64,000 nt of DNA from Halomonas sp. S3-1-1. GTDB taxonomy: Bacteria > Pseudomonadota > Gammaproteobacteria > Pseudomonadales > Halomonadaceae. Below, one piece after another: positions 48,339 to 56,988 of this stretch. The position numbers were made by a program, and so were the translations under genes. The stretch spans positions 496,001 through 560,000 of the forward strand of contig NZ_JALGBZ010000001.1 in the NCBI RefSeq assembly GCF_023757625.1, in the 5' to 3' direction. The notes beneath the pieces were generated by a model. The model worked only from the letters and a program-made list of their open reading frames with translations. It searched no databases and was not told the DNA's origin. Positions within the stretch are counted from its first letter, which is position 1. Each line of letters opens with the position of its first letter.

Positions 48339-48818
48339 TTAAGCGCTTTGCTGGTCGAGCGCCTGGGCCTTTTCAAGCACCTCGTCTACGTGGCCGGGCA
48401 CCTTGACGCCGCGCCATTCGTGGGCCAGAACGCCGTTTTTGTCGAGCAGGAATGTGCTGCGTTCGATCCCCAGGTGCTCCTTGCCGTACATCTTCTTGAG
48501 CTTGATGACGTCAAAAAGCTGGCACACGGTTTCGTCCTTATCGGAGATCAGCTCGAAGTTGAAGTCCTGTTTGGCCTTGAAGTTCTCCTGGGCGCGCAGG
48601 CCGTCGCGGGAGACCCCGATGACGACCGTGTTGGCCGCCTTGAAGTCCTCCATGCGATCGCGAAAGTCGCCGCCTTCGGTGGTGCAGCCCGGCGTGCTCG
48701 CCTTGGGGTAGAAGTAGATCACCACCTGCTGGCCCTTGTAGCTCGAAAGCTCGACGGTGCTGTCGCTGGTGGCGGGGGCGCTGAAATTCGGGACGGGTTT
48801 ACCTAATTCCACGGCCAT
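48339..48818 (-). CDS. bcp: Thioredoxin-dependent thiol peroxidase Bcp (PrxQ)
   Basis: A 159-residue PrxQ-type peroxiredoxin that reduces H2O2 and organic hydroperoxides. The peroxidatic C45 is in PKASTPGCTTE. The partner cysteine five residues later found in E. coli Bcp (C50) is a glycine here; the only other cysteine is C99 (DETVCQLF). AAAGGAG precedes the ATG. It is divergent from dapA; in Pseudomonas gcvR sits between these two genes but is absent here. Confidence 0.93.
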   Translation of the reverse strand: MAVELGKPVPNFSAPATSDSTVELSSYKGQQVVIYFYPKASTPGCTTEGGDFRDRMEDFKAANTVVIGVSRDGLRAQENFKAKQDFNFELISDKDETVCQLFDVIKLKKMYGKEHLGIERSTFLLDKNGVLAHEWRGVKVPGHVDEVLEKAQALDQQSA

Positions 48819-49143
48819 GAGCGTGCTCCTTTTTTTCGTGAAGTGAGTGTTATGAAGTATATATCGAGAGGTGAGTGTCGTGAGATGAGCGCTCGATTAC
48901 ACGCAACGCGACGCACCGTGTCAAAGCCTGACCGGGCTTTGGAGCGCGGCTCGTACAAACTCGACGCGCTTTACGCTGTACAGGCTCGAATCCGCTGAGT
49001 ACCATTTGGCCCTTGAGCGTGGCGGTCGAGGGCAGGGCGCAGTTAGTGCGATGCGCCGTGAAACGACGATCGATTCAACACGACGATTTTTGCAACGATG
49101 CGCCCGGGCGACCGGGCGCCGCTATCAGGTGAGGAATAGACGG
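48819..49143. other. Gap between bcp and dapA
   Basis: A 325-bp divergent intergenic region with no credible gene. It presumably holds both promoters, though no strong -35/-10 pair was recognised. A compact hairpin, GCGCCCGG-GCGA-CCGGGCGC (49100-49119), lies just before the dapA ribosome binding site and could affect translation. No lysine riboswitch features were seen. Confidence 0.5.
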
Positions 49144-50028
49144 ATGATCACAGGCAGCATAGTCGCCCTGGCGACGCCAATGAAGGTCAATGGCGATATC
49201 GACTGGGAGGCGTTACGTCGTCTGGTGAACTTCCACCTTGAGAACGGCACCGACGCCATCGTCGCCGCGGGCACCACCGGCGAGCCGACCACCATGTCCT
49301 TTGCCGAGCACTTCGACGTCATCCGAAGCGTGGTGGAAGAGGTCAACGGGCGTATTCCGGTCATTGCCGGCACCGGCGCCAACGCCACGTCCGAGGCGGT
49401 CGAGCTTGCCCGCTACGCCAGCGAAGTCGGTGCGGACTACTGCCTGTCGGTCTGCCCTTACTACAACAAGCCCACCCAGGAAGGTCTGTACCAGCACTTT
49501 AAGGCAGTGGCCGAGGGCAGCAAACTGCCGGTCATCATGTACAACGTGCCGGGGCGCACCTGCTCGGATCTCTACAACGAAACCGTGGTGCGGCTGGCCG
49601 AGGTCGACAATATCATCGGTTTGAAGGACGCCACGGGGAACCTTGAGCGTGCCGAGGATCTAATTGCCCGCTTGAAGGGCAGCGATTTCATGCTCTACTC
49701 CGGCGACGACGCGACCGCCTGTGACTTCATGCTGATGGGTGGTCACGGCGATATTTCGGTCACCGCCAACGTGGTGCCCAACGCCATGCACGAGCTGTGC
49801 ACCGCGGCGGTCAACGGCGATAGCGAGAAAGCGCACCAGATCAACACGCGCCTGATGCCGCTGCACACCAACTTAGGGATCGAGGCCAACCCGATTCCGG
49901 TCAAGTGGTCGCTCAACCGCATGGGCTACATGGACGCCGGGATTCGCCTGCCGCTGACCTGGCTTTCGGAAAAATACCACGCCACTGTGAGTGAAGCGCT
50001 GCAGTTGGCAGGCGTCGTCGAGGAGTAA
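49144..50028 (+). CDS. dapA: 4-hydroxy-tetrahydrodipicolinate synthase
   Basis: A 294-residue TIM-barrel aldolase that joins pyruvate and aspartate semialdehyde in lysine/diaminopimelate synthesis. The Schiff-base lysine is K161 in [21 protein letters not shown] binds the substrate and MYNVPGRT carries the catalytic tyrosine. The ATG at 49144 follows GTGAGGA. It is followed by bamC and purC on the same strand, the E. coli order dapA-bamC-purC. Confidence 0.97.
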   Translation: MITGSIVALATPMKVNGDIDWEALRRLVNFHLENGTDAIVAAGTTGEPTTMSFAEHFDVIRSVVEEVNGRIPVIAGTGANATSEAVELARYASEVGADYCLSVCPYYNKPTQEGLYQHFKAVAEGSKLPVIMYNVPGRTCSDLYNETVVRLAEVDNIIGLKDATGNLERAEDLIARLKGSDFMLYSGDDATACDFMLMGGHGDISVTANVVPNAMHELCTAAVNGDSEKAHQINTRLMPLHTNLGIEANPIPVKWSLNRMGYMDAGIRLPLTWLSEKYHATVSEALQLAGVVEE

Positions 50029-50095
50029 TCCGCGGCGCCCGACCCTTGGGCCCGGCCAGTGCCGGGCAAGAGAACTGTTGACTTAAGGTGGCTTG

Positions 50096-51076
50096 ATGAG
50101 CTCCATGCTTGAAAGACCCGCGCTGAAATGGATACCGCTGACGCTCGTAATGGGGGTAGCGCTTGCCGGCTGCGCCCGCGAAGGCTTTTACGACGACCGT
50201 AACCTCGACTACACCGACGTGCGGCCCGCTCCGCCGCTGGTGTTGCCGGAGAGCCGCAACGAGCAGCGCTATAACGACGCCATGCCGGTGCCTCAAGCCG
50301 CGCTACAGGGAAGCCAAGTCGACGGCGCCGCCGATGTCGCGCCGCCACCGTCGCTTGCGATGGGCAGCGGCCTGCAGCCAGAGTTCGTCGAGCGCCGCCA
50401 AGTCGGAAGCGACGTCTGGCTGGTGGTCGCCGCCGATACCGGCGCGGTCTGGCCGCAGCTGGAAGCCTTCGCTCAGAGCCGGGGCCTTGGAATTCAGCGA
50501 AGCGACGCCAACCAGGGCGTGATCGAAACGCGCCAAGGGACGCTGTCGCTTCAAAGCGCGCTGCGCGCCGGCAGCAGCGAAGTGCGCTGCGAGCAGGGCG
50601 GTCGCGCCGTGGGTAACTGCCTCAACGCGCTGGAAGAGTACCTGGGCGCGCGCAGTGCGACCGCCAGCGCTTCTTCCTGGAACGCCCAGCGCCTTGCCAA
50701 CGCGCGCACCGTCGAGATCCGCCAGCAAAACGGCGCCTGGGAAGTGGCCATCCCGCAAACCGCCGAGCGCGTTTGGGCCGAGCTCGACCACTACCTGACG
50801 CTCGATTTCACCGTCGAGAACCGTCGCGAGCTGCTCGAAAAATCGCCGGAAAACTATTCGTTTTTGGTCAACTACATGACCGCCTCGGAAGAGGGCCGCA
50901 ACCCGATCGAGGTCGTTTTCAGCCGGGACGTTCGCCGCATGACCCAAAACATTCGCCTAGTGCTTGAGCCTCAGGGTAATCAGAGCGTGCTGCGCGCGAT
51001 CAACGAAAGCGATCGCGAGCTAAGCGCTGAAGACCAGCGTGAACTCCTCGAGCGCGTTTCCGGCTACCTGCGCTAA
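50096..51076 (+). CDS. bamC: Outer membrane assembly lipoprotein BamC (NlpB)
   Basis: A 326-residue lipoprotein. Signal peptide with lipobox VALAGC (Cys near residue 26), a mostly unstructured linker beginning [15 protein letters not shown] that in E. coli lies across BamD, then two helix-grip domains (about 95-180 and 215-320; [19 protein letters not shown] and AVWELD-like [18 protein letters not shown]). It is an accessory part of the BAM complex. The ATG at 50096 follows AAGGTGG. Position between dapA and purC supports the call. Confidence 0.87.
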   Translation: MSSMLERPALKWIPLTLVMGVALAGCAREGFYDDRNLDYTDVRPAPPLVLPESRNEQRYNDAMPVPQAALQGSQVDGAADVAPPPSLAMGSGLQPEFVERRQVGSDVWLVVAADTGAVWPQLEAFAQSRGLGIQRSDANQGVIETRQGTLSLQSALRAGSSEVRCEQGGRAVGNCLNALEEYLGARSATASASSWNAQRLANARTVEIRQQNGAWEVAIPQTAERVWAELDHYLTLDFTVENRRELLEKSPENYSFLVNYMTASEEGRNPIEVVFSRDVRRMTQNIRLVLEPQGNQSVLRAINESDRELSAEDQRELLERVSGYLR

Positions 51077-51102
51077 CGTTTTTATTCTATTTCGGAGCTT
51101 GT

Positions 51103-51819
51103 ATGGAAAAGCGTGACGAACTCTACGCTGGCAAAGCAAAATCGGTTTACACCACCGATGACCCGGACCTGCTGGTTCTGACGTTTCGCGACGACACCAG
51201 CGCCTTCGACGGCAAGAAAAAGGAGTCGCTGGCGCGCAAGGGCATGGTGAACAACGTCTTCAACGCCTTCATCATGGAGCGTCTGGAAGAAGCCGGTATT
51301 CCCACCCACTTCGAAAAGCAGCTCTCTGATACCGAGAGTCTGGTCAAGAAGATGGACATGATTCCGGTGGAGTGCGTGGTGCGCAACGTCGCCGCTGGTG
51401 GTCTGGTTAAGCGGCTGGGCATCGAAGAGGGCAGTGAGCTCACCCCGCCCACCTTCGAGCTGTTTTTGAAAAACGATGAGAAGGGCGACCCGATGATCAA
51501 CGAATCATTGGCGGAAACCTTCGGCTGGGCCACGCCTGAGCAGCTCGCTCAGATGAAAAAGCTCACCTTCAAGGTCAACCAGGTGCTCAAGCAGCTTTTC
51601 GCAGAAGGCGACATGATACTGGTCGACTACAAGCTTGAGTTCGGCGTGTTCAAGGGCGAGGTCGTGCTCGGCGACGAGTTCTCCCCGGACGGCTGCCGCC
51701 TGTGGGACGCCAACACCCGCGAGAAGATGGACAAGGACCGCTTCCGCCAGGGCCTGGGCGGCGTGATCGAGGCCTACGAGGAAGTCGGCCGCCGGCTCGG
51801 CATTACCTTTCCCGCCTAA
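51103..51819 (+). CDS. purC: SAICAR synthetase
   Basis: A 238-residue ATP-grasp-like enzyme that joins CAIR and aspartate to form SAICAR in purine synthesis. Diagnostic blocks: [41 protein letters not shown] and DYKLEFG. GGAG precedes the ATG. It ends the dapA-bamC-purC series and faces trmO convergently, with no clear terminator in the 27-bp gap. Confidence 0.97.
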   Translation: MEKRDELYAGKAKSVYTTDDPDLLVLTFRDDTSAFDGKKKESLARKGMVNNVFNAFIMERLEEAGIPTHFEKQLSDTESLVKKMDMIPVECVVRNVAAGGLVKRLGIEEGSELTPPTFELFLKNDEKGDPMINESLAETFGWATPEQLAQMKKLTFKVNQVLKQLFAEGDMILVDYKLEFGVFKGEVVLGDEFSPDGCRLWDANTREKMDKDRFRQGLGGVIEAYEEVGRRLGITFPA

Positions 51820-51846
51820 GCGCTGACGCCCAGGGGCGACCCTGTG

Positions 51847-52560
51847 CTATTGCCTGTACGGCTCGATCGCCACCACCTCCAGGGTGGTGGCGTCGTCTTT
51901 ACAGCCGCGAAATTTCACGTCCACATCGCGAAGGCGCACCCCGTAAACACGCGCCATGTCGGCGTGGTAGGCCGGGCGCGGGTCCTGGCCGATCACCTGC
52001 TCGATCAGCGCGTGAAGCGAGGCGCTGTCTTCGCGGTGGGCAAGCGCCTCCTGCGCCGCCCCGCTAAACACCACCCGCTTTAGCGCCGGCGCCTCGGGCG
52101 CGAAGCCCGCCCGCGCCTGGGGCTGCGACTCCGCCCAGGGCAGGTAAGGTTTGATATCCACGACAGGCGTGCCGCTGACCAGATCGCACCCCGTGAGGTA
52201 CAGGCGCACGCCGCCGTCGAGCTCGATGCCTGCCAATTCGACCAGCGAAAGCCCCAGCCGGTTGGGGCGGTGGGTGCTGCGGCTAGCGAACACGCCGACC
52301 TTCTGGTTGCCACCAAGGCGCGGCGGGCGCACCAAAGGCGTCCAGCGTTCCGGGCTCTGGTGGAACACGAAGCTCAGCCACAGGTGGCTGAACGCCTCGA
52401 GTCCGCGCACTGTCAGCGGGTCGTTGTAGGGCGGCAAGAGCTCGAGACTTGCCCGTGCCGCGGGGGCCAGCCCCGGCTGGCGCGGAATGCCGAACTTGTC
52501 CGGATAGTCGCTGGTGATGACCCCTAGGGTCGCAAGCGAAAGAGGCGCGGCGTTGTGCAT
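51847..52560 (-). CDS. trmO: tRNA t6A37 N6-methyltransferase TrmO (TsaA/YaeB)
   Basis: A 237-residue protein of the TrmO family, an unusual beta-barrel SAM-dependent methyltransferase that makes m6t6A37 in tRNA-Thr. Family signatures: YPDKFGIPRQPGLAP, LEAFSHLWLSFVFH, VGVFASRSTHRPNRLGLS and VDIKPYLPWAES. The C-terminal extension domain includes YGVRLRDVDVKFRG. No strong ribosome binding site is visible at the ATG. Single gene on the minus strand. Confidence 0.9.
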   Translation of the reverse strand: MHNAAPLSLATLGVITSDYPDKFGIPRQPGLAPAARASLELLPPYNDPLTVRGLEAFSHLWLSFVFHQSPERWTPLVRPPRLGGNQKVGVFASRSTHRPNRLGLSLVELAGIELDGGVRLYLTGCDLVSGTPVVDIKPYLPWAESQPQARAGFAPEAPALKRVVFSGAAQEALAHREDSASLHALIEQVIGQDPRPAYHADMARVYGVRLRDVDVKFRGCKDDATTLEVVAIEPYRQ

Positions 52561-52688
52561 CGCGTAACCTTGTGCTGAGATGAGCGCTTGAAAGAAGGCA
52601 GGCGAGCGCCTGCCCGCTGCAAGCGACCCAGTATAAACCCTGCCATTTTATCGCGCGCGTTTGGCGCCCCGTCTGCCCGAGGTAGTGC

Positions 52689-53219
52689 ATGTCGACCCAT
52701 AACGAGCTCTCATCCTCGAAGCCCGCCGCCGCCCGAATCACCTACCGTCAGGCGCTATCGCGCGACGCCGCGGACCAGGCCGAGGTGTTTTATCATGCGG
52801 TGATGCAGGGCGCTGCCAGCCACTATGGCCTGGCCGAGCGCGAGGCCTGGGCCTGTGCGCTGCCGCGAGAGGCGAGCGCCTGGGCGGCGCGCCACGCTTT
52901 CTACACCACGATCGTCGCGGTATGTGACGGACGCTGCGTTGGCTTTTTGGAGCTCGACGTCAAAAACGCGCTCATCAATACGCTCTACGTCTGGCCCTCG
53001 CTTGCCGGGCGCGGCATCGGCAGCACCCTGCTGATTCACGCCGAGCGGCTGCTGCTCGAGCAAGGCGCCGGGCGGGTCGATATCGAGGCGAGTCTGGTGC
53101 TGTTCGAGCGTCTGGAGCGCCGCGGGTTCGAAAATCACGGCGAGCAGTGGGTCGAGCGCGGTGGCCAGTGGCTCAAGCGCTACCGCATGAGCAAGGCGCT
53201 CAGCGCCGTCGAGACCTGA
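52689..53219 (+). CDS. GNAT-family N-acetyltransferase
   Basis: A 176-residue protein with the GNAT fold. The acetyl-CoA binding motif A is in LYVWPSLAGRGIGSTLLIHAE (R/Q-x-x-G-x-G/A form: GRGIGS). The ITYRQALSRDAADQAEVFY opening and the C-terminal ERRGFENHGEQWVERGG resemble PhnO/ElaA-type small acetyltransferases; the substrate cannot be told. GAGG precedes the ATG. ampD follows after 37 bp on the same strand. Confidence 0.8.
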   Translation: MSTHNELSSSKPAAARITYRQALSRDAADQAEVFYHAVMQGAASHYGLAEREAWACALPREASAWAARHAFYTTIVAVCDGRCVGFLELDVKNALINTLYVWPSLAGRGIGSTLLIHAERLLLEQGAGRVDIEASLVLFERLERRGFENHGEQWVERGGQWLKRYRMSKALSAVET

Positions 53220-53256
53220 GTCGCCGATTTTTAGCTCATCAAAGGAGAAAGCCCTG

Positions 53257-53838
53257 GTGGCTCAGTCCAGCAAGTCGGGCGTCTGGCCCGGCGCCCGCCC
53301 CATCGATTCACCCAACCAGGACGCCCGGCCAGAAGGTGAGGTATCGCTTCTCGTCGTTCACGCCATTAGCCTGCCGCCCGGCGAGTTCGGCGGCCCGGCC
53401 ATCGAGGCGCTGTTCACCAACACGCTCGACCCGGGCGAGCATCCGTTTTTCGAGACGATCGCGCACCTTCGCGTCTCGGCGCATTTTCTGATTCGCCGCG
53501 ACGGCGCCTGCGTGCAGTTCGTCGATACCGACCGGCGCGCCTGGCACGCCGGCCGCTCGCGTTGGTTCGACCCGCGCTTAAGCGCCGCGCGCCAAGCGCT
53601 CAACGACTTCTCCGTTGGCGTCGAGCTCGAAGGCGACGGTGAAACCCCGTTTACCCGCGCCCAGTACGAAAGCCTGGTGGCGTTGACGCGCTGGCTGATG
53701 GCGCGCTACCCGCTTTTGGATGAGCAGCGCATCACCAGTCATGCCCACGTTGCTCCGCTTCGCAAGGAGGACCCGGGCCCGGCGTTTGATTGGGCCTACT
53801 ACCGCCAGCGCCTCGCACTTTCGCGCAGTGTAACGTAG
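53257..53838 (+). CDS. ampD: 1,6-anhydro-N-acetylmuramyl-L-alanine amidase AmpD
   Basis: A 193-residue cytoplasmic zinc amidase of the amidase_2 family that recycles anhydro-muropeptides. Zinc ligands: His in LLVVHAISLPP, His in ITSHAHVAPLR and Asp in RKEDPGPAFDW. FGGPAIEALFTN and VGVELEGDGETPFT are typical of AmpD rather than AmiD. Loss of AmpD derepresses ampC in species with AmpR. GTG start at 53257 with AAAGGAG upstream. Its substrates come from lytic transglycosylases such as MltF in this window. Confidence 0.92.
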   Translation: MAQSSKSGVWPGARPIDSPNQDARPEGEVSLLVVHAISLPPGEFGGPAIEALFTNTLDPGEHPFFETIAHLRVSAHFLIRRDGACVQFVDTDRRAWHAGRSRWFDPRLSAARQALNDFSVGVELEGDGETPFTRAQYESLVALTRWLMARYPLLDEQRITSHAHVAPLRKEDPGPAFDWAYYRQRLALSRSVT

Positions 53839-53940
53839 CGCTGAGCGCATGAAGGCGTGAAAAAGGTGCGAGCGCACCAAAGTGATTCATTCCCAAGAGA
53901 ATAAAACGGTAGTTTGACTACATTCGTGGACTTAAAATGC

Positions 53941-53959
53941 TTTGGAAATGCCTTCCAAA
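53941..53959. promoter_or_regulatory. TGGAA-N5-TTCCA dyad upstream of aceE
   Basis: Perfect repeat TTTGGAA-ATGCC-TTCCAAA, with the same half-sites and spacing as the dyad before the malic enzyme gene (22208-22224). It is centred about 100 bp upstream of the predicted aceE start site. Confidence 0.45.
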
Positions 53960-53992
53960 ACAGCTATGTTGCGGTGCAATATGTTGTTTTGG

Positions 53993-54005
53993 ATGGAATT
54001 TCCAT
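53993..54005. promoter_or_regulatory. Second TGGAA/TTCCA dyad upstream of aceE
   Basis: Perfect palindrome ATGGAA-T-TTCCAT, same half-sites with a 1-bp spacer, ending 10 bp before the -35 hexamer. Confidence 0.35.
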
Positions 54006-54015
54006 TGCGCGAGAA

Positions 54016-54044
54016 TTGGCAGAATAGCGACTTTGCGGTATCTT
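54016..54044 (+). promoter_or_regulatory. Putative aceE promoter
   Basis: TTGGCA (54016-54021) and TATCTT (54039-54044) separated by 17 bp; start predicted near 54051. An overlapping TATATA at 54046-54051 offers an alternative. Confidence 0.45.
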
Positions 54045-54259
54045 CTATATACAAAAGGCTAACCTGCATGGCCCCTGTGTAACTCCCCTACATTTGAAGG
54101 CGCCGTTTACCTCGCAAGCGCTTTGAATGTAGAACCAAAAACCTGTTAGACGCGCAAGCTCGGCCTCACTATCGGCCCTGGCGGCTCAACGTCGCAGCCG
54201 CCCCATCCCCAAAAGGGTAGCGGGCGTATTGTCATTTATCGTCATTCGGAGAGACCTCT

Positions 54260-56932
54260 ATGAGTCTGGAGACAAGAGAAGATCTCGATCCGGTCGAAAC
54301 CACGGAGTGGCTTGAATCCCTGGAATCGGTTCTGGATCGTGAGGGCGAAGATCGCGCCCGCTACCTGATGACCCGCCTGGCGGATCGTATGCGTCGGGAC
54401 GGGATGAAGGTGCCCTTCTCGGTGACGACCCCGCACCGCAACACCATTCCGGTTCATCGCGAAGCGCAGATGCCGGGCGACTTGTTCATGGAGCGGCGCA
54501 TCCGCTCGCTGATCCGCTACAACGCGATCGCTCAGGTCATCCGCAACAACCGCGCAAACCCTGGGCTGGGTGGCCACATCGCAAGCTTCATGTCCTCGGC
54601 CACGCTCTATGACGTGGGCTTCAACCACTTCTTCCGCGCCGCAAAAGACGACTTCGCGGGAGATCTGGTCTACATCCAGGGCCACGTGGCACCGGGCATC
54701 TACGCGCGCTCCTATCTGGAAGGCCGTCTCTCTGAAGAACAGATGGACAGCTTCCGCCAGGAAGTCGACGGCGACGGCCTCTCATCTTATCCGCACCCTT
54801 GGCTGATGCCGGAGTACTGGCAGTTCCCGACGGTTTCCATGGGTCTGGGCCCGATTCAGGCGATCTACCAGGCGCACGTGATGAAGTATCTGCATCATCG
54901 CGAGCTCAAGAACATGTACGACCGCAAGATCTGGTGCTTCATGGGCGACGGCGAGTGCGACGAGCCGGAATCCCTGGGCGCGATCTCGCTGGCCGGGCGT
55001 GAAAACCTCGACAACCTGATCTTCGTTATCAACTGCAACCTGCAGCGCCTCGACGGGCCGGTGCGCGGCAACTCCCGCGTGATGGACGAGCTCGAAGGCG
55101 TTTTCCGCGGTGCCGATTGGAACGTGATCAAGGTCGTCTGGGGCCGCCACTGGGACCCGCTGTTCGAAAAGGACAAGAAGGGCGTTCTGCAAAAGCGGAT
55201 GGACGAAGCCGTCGACGGCGAGTACCAGAACTACAAGGCCAACGGTGGCGCTTATACTCGCGAGCACTTCTTCGGCAAGTACCCGGAGACCGAGGAGATG
55301 GTCAAGGACCTCTCCGACGAGGACATCTGGAAGCTCAACCGCGGCGGCCACGACCCGTTCAAGGTCTACTCGGCCTACCACGAAGCCGTGAACACCCAAA
55401 ACGGCAAGCCCACCGTCATCCTGGCGCATACCGTCAAGGGTTACGGTATGGGTAGCGGCGACGGCGAAGCGGCCAACGAAGCCCACCAGGTCAAGAGCAT
55501 GGAGTACGAAGCGCTGAAGAAATTCCGCGACCGCTTCGGTATTCCGCTGTCTGACGAGCAGCTCAAGGAAGTGCCGTACTACAAGCCCGAGGAGGATTCC
55601 CCGGAGCTCAAGTACATGCACCTGCAGCGCGAGCGTCTGAACGGCTACCTGCCGGCGCGCCAAAGCGATTTCGAGGCGCTCGAGATCCCGAGCCTCGAAG
55701 ACAAGACCTTCGCCTCGCAGCTCGGCGGCTCCAAGGGCCGCGAAGTCTCCACCACCATGTCGTTTGTGCGTGTGTTGAACGGCCTGGTCAAGGACAAGAA
55801 GCTCGGCAAATACGTCGTGCCGATCATCCCGGATGAAGCGCGTACCTTCGGTATGGAAGGCATGTTCCGCCAGCTCGGTATCTACTCCGCGGCGGGGCAG
55901 AAGTACGAGCCGGTCGATAAAGGCCAGATCATGTATTACCGCGAGGACCAGAAAGGTCAGGTTCTCGAGGAAGGTATCACCGAGGCGGGCGCGATGTCGG
56001 CCTGGATGGCGGCCGCGACCTCCTATAGCAACAACCACGTCACATTGCTGCCGTTTTACATCTACTACTCGATGTTCGGCTTCCAGCGTATCGGGGATCT
56101 GGCTTGGGCGGCGGGCGATCTGCAGGCGCGCGGCTTCATGGTCGGCGGCACCGCCGGGCGCACCACGCTCAACGGCGAAGGGTTGCAGCACCAGGATGGC
56201 CACAGCTTGATCCAGGCCTCGACCATTCCGAACTGCCGTAGCTACGACCCGACCTACGGTCACGAGGTTGCGGTCATCGTTCAGGACGGTTTGAAGCGCA
56301 TGTTCACCGACAAGGAGAACTGCTTCTACTACCTGACCGTGATGAACGAGAACTACGAGCATCCGGAATTTGAGGACGTGCCCACCGAGGATATCGTCAA
56401 GGGCATGTACCTGCTGCGCGAAACGAAAGGCGACAAGGGCCGCGTTCAGCTTCTGGGCTCCGGCACGATCCTGCGCGAAGTCGAAGCCGCCGCCGAGCTT
56501 CTGGCCGAAGACTGGCATGTGGGCGCCGACATCTGGAGCGTGACCAGCTTCAACGAGCTGCGCCGCGAAGCGCTGACGCTTGATCGCGAAGCCTTCCTGA
56601 ACCCGGATGCCGAGGCGCAAAAGCCGCACGTCACTAAGTGCCTGGAGGGGCGCGAGGGGCCGGCCATCGCCTCGACGGACTACATGAAGCTTTACGCCGA
56701 CCAGGTGCGCGCCTGGGTACCCACTGAGTACACCGTGCTGGGCACCGACGGGTTCGGCCGCTCCGACACCCGCGAGAAGCTGAGAAGCTTCTTCGAGGTG
56801 GATCGTCACTTCGTCGTCGTCGCCGCTCTGCGCGCACTTGCCGAGCGTGGCGATATCGAACGCAAGCTGGTGGGAGAGGCGATCGCGAAGTACGGCATCG
56901 ACGCCAGTAAGCCTAACCCGCTGATCAGCTAA
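54260..56932 (+). CDS. aceE: Pyruvate dehydrogenase E1 component (homodimeric)
   Basis: An 890-residue homodimeric E1 that decarboxylates pyruvate with thiamine diphosphate and acetylates lipoyl-E2. The ThDP motif runs from GDGECDEPESLGA to NLIFVINCNLQRLDGPVRGN. Conserved blocks also include HISFMSSATLYDVGFNHFF-like GHIASFMSSATLYDVGFNHF and TAGRTTLNGEGLQHQDGHS (written here within 20 residues). The length matches E. coli AceE (887). GGAGAG precedes the ATG. It forms an operon with aceF, separated by a strong GC stem; lpd is not in the window. Confidence 0.97.
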   Translation: MSLETREDLDPVETTEWLESLESVLDREGEDRARYLMTRLADRMRRDGMKVPFSVTTPHRNTIPVHREAQMPGDLFMERRIRSLIRYNAIAQVIRNNRANPGLGGHIASFMSSATLYDVGFNHFFRAAKDDFAGDLVYIQGHVAPGIYARSYLEGRLSEEQMDSFRQEVDGDGLSSYPHPWLMPEYWQFPTVSMGLGPIQAIYQAHVMKYLHHRELKNMYDRKIWCFMGDGECDEPESLGAISLAGRENLDNLIFVINCNLQRLDGPVRGNSRVMDELEGVFRGADWNVIKVVWGRHWDPLFEKDKKGVLQKRMDEAVDGEYQNYKANGGAYTREHFFGKYPETEEMVKDLSDEDIWKLNRGGHDPFKVYSAYHEAVNTQNGKPTVILAHTVKGYGMGSGDGEAANEAHQVKSMEYEALKKFRDRFGIPLSDEQLKEVPYYKPEEDSPELKYMHLQRERLNGYLPARQSDFEALEIPSLEDKTFASQLGGSKGREVSTTMSFVRVLNGLVKDKKLGKYVVPIIPDEARTFGMEGMFRQLGIYSAAGQKYEPVDKGQIMYYREDQKGQVLEEGITEAGAMSAWMAAATSYSNNHVTLLPFYIYYSMFGFQRIGDLAWAAGDLQARGFMVGGTAGRTTLNGEGLQHQDGHSLIQASTIPNCRSYDPTYGHEVAVIVQDGLKRMFTDKENCFYYLTVMNENYEHPEFEDVPTEDIVKGMYLLRETKGDKGRVQLLGSGTILREVEAAAELLAEDWHVGADIWSVTSFNELRREALTLDREAFLNPDAEAQKPHVTKCLEGREGPAIASTDYMKLYADQVRAWVPTEYTVLGTDGFGRSDTREKLRSFFEVDRHFVVVAALRALAERGDIERKLVGEAIAKYGIDASKPNPLIS

Positions 56933-56940
56933 ACCGCAGC

Positions 56941-56960
56941 CCGGCGGGTTTACCCGCCGG
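56941..56960 (+). other. Intercistronic hairpin between aceE and aceF
   Basis: Perfect stem CCGGCGGG / CCCGCCGG with loop TTTA and no T tract. It may stabilise the upstream mRNA segment or adjust the relative expression of aceF. Confidence 0.6.
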
Positions 56961-56988
56961 CTCGATCCGATTTGGAAGGAGCGCGACC

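Larger units (their letters stand above)
53839..54259. other. Regulatory region upstream of aceE
   Basis: A 421-bp A+T-rich gap with no credible gene. It contains two TGGAA/TTCCA dyads (53941-53959 and 53993-54005), a candidate promoter (54016-54044) and a leader hairpin with CTACATT/AATGTAG arms (54088-54132). The predicted leader is about 200 nt. No PdhR-like ATTGGT-N3-ACCAAT operator was found. Confidence 0.55.

Noticed and set aside
49006..49143. N-terminal extension of dapA
   Set aside because: The ATG at 49144 matches the family start and has a good ribosome binding site; the extension is Arg-rich and not conserved.
54782..56809. 675-aa minus-strand open frame opposite aceE
   Set aside because: Shadow of aceE produced by G+C-rich third positions; low-complexity Val/Leu/His/Arg pattern.
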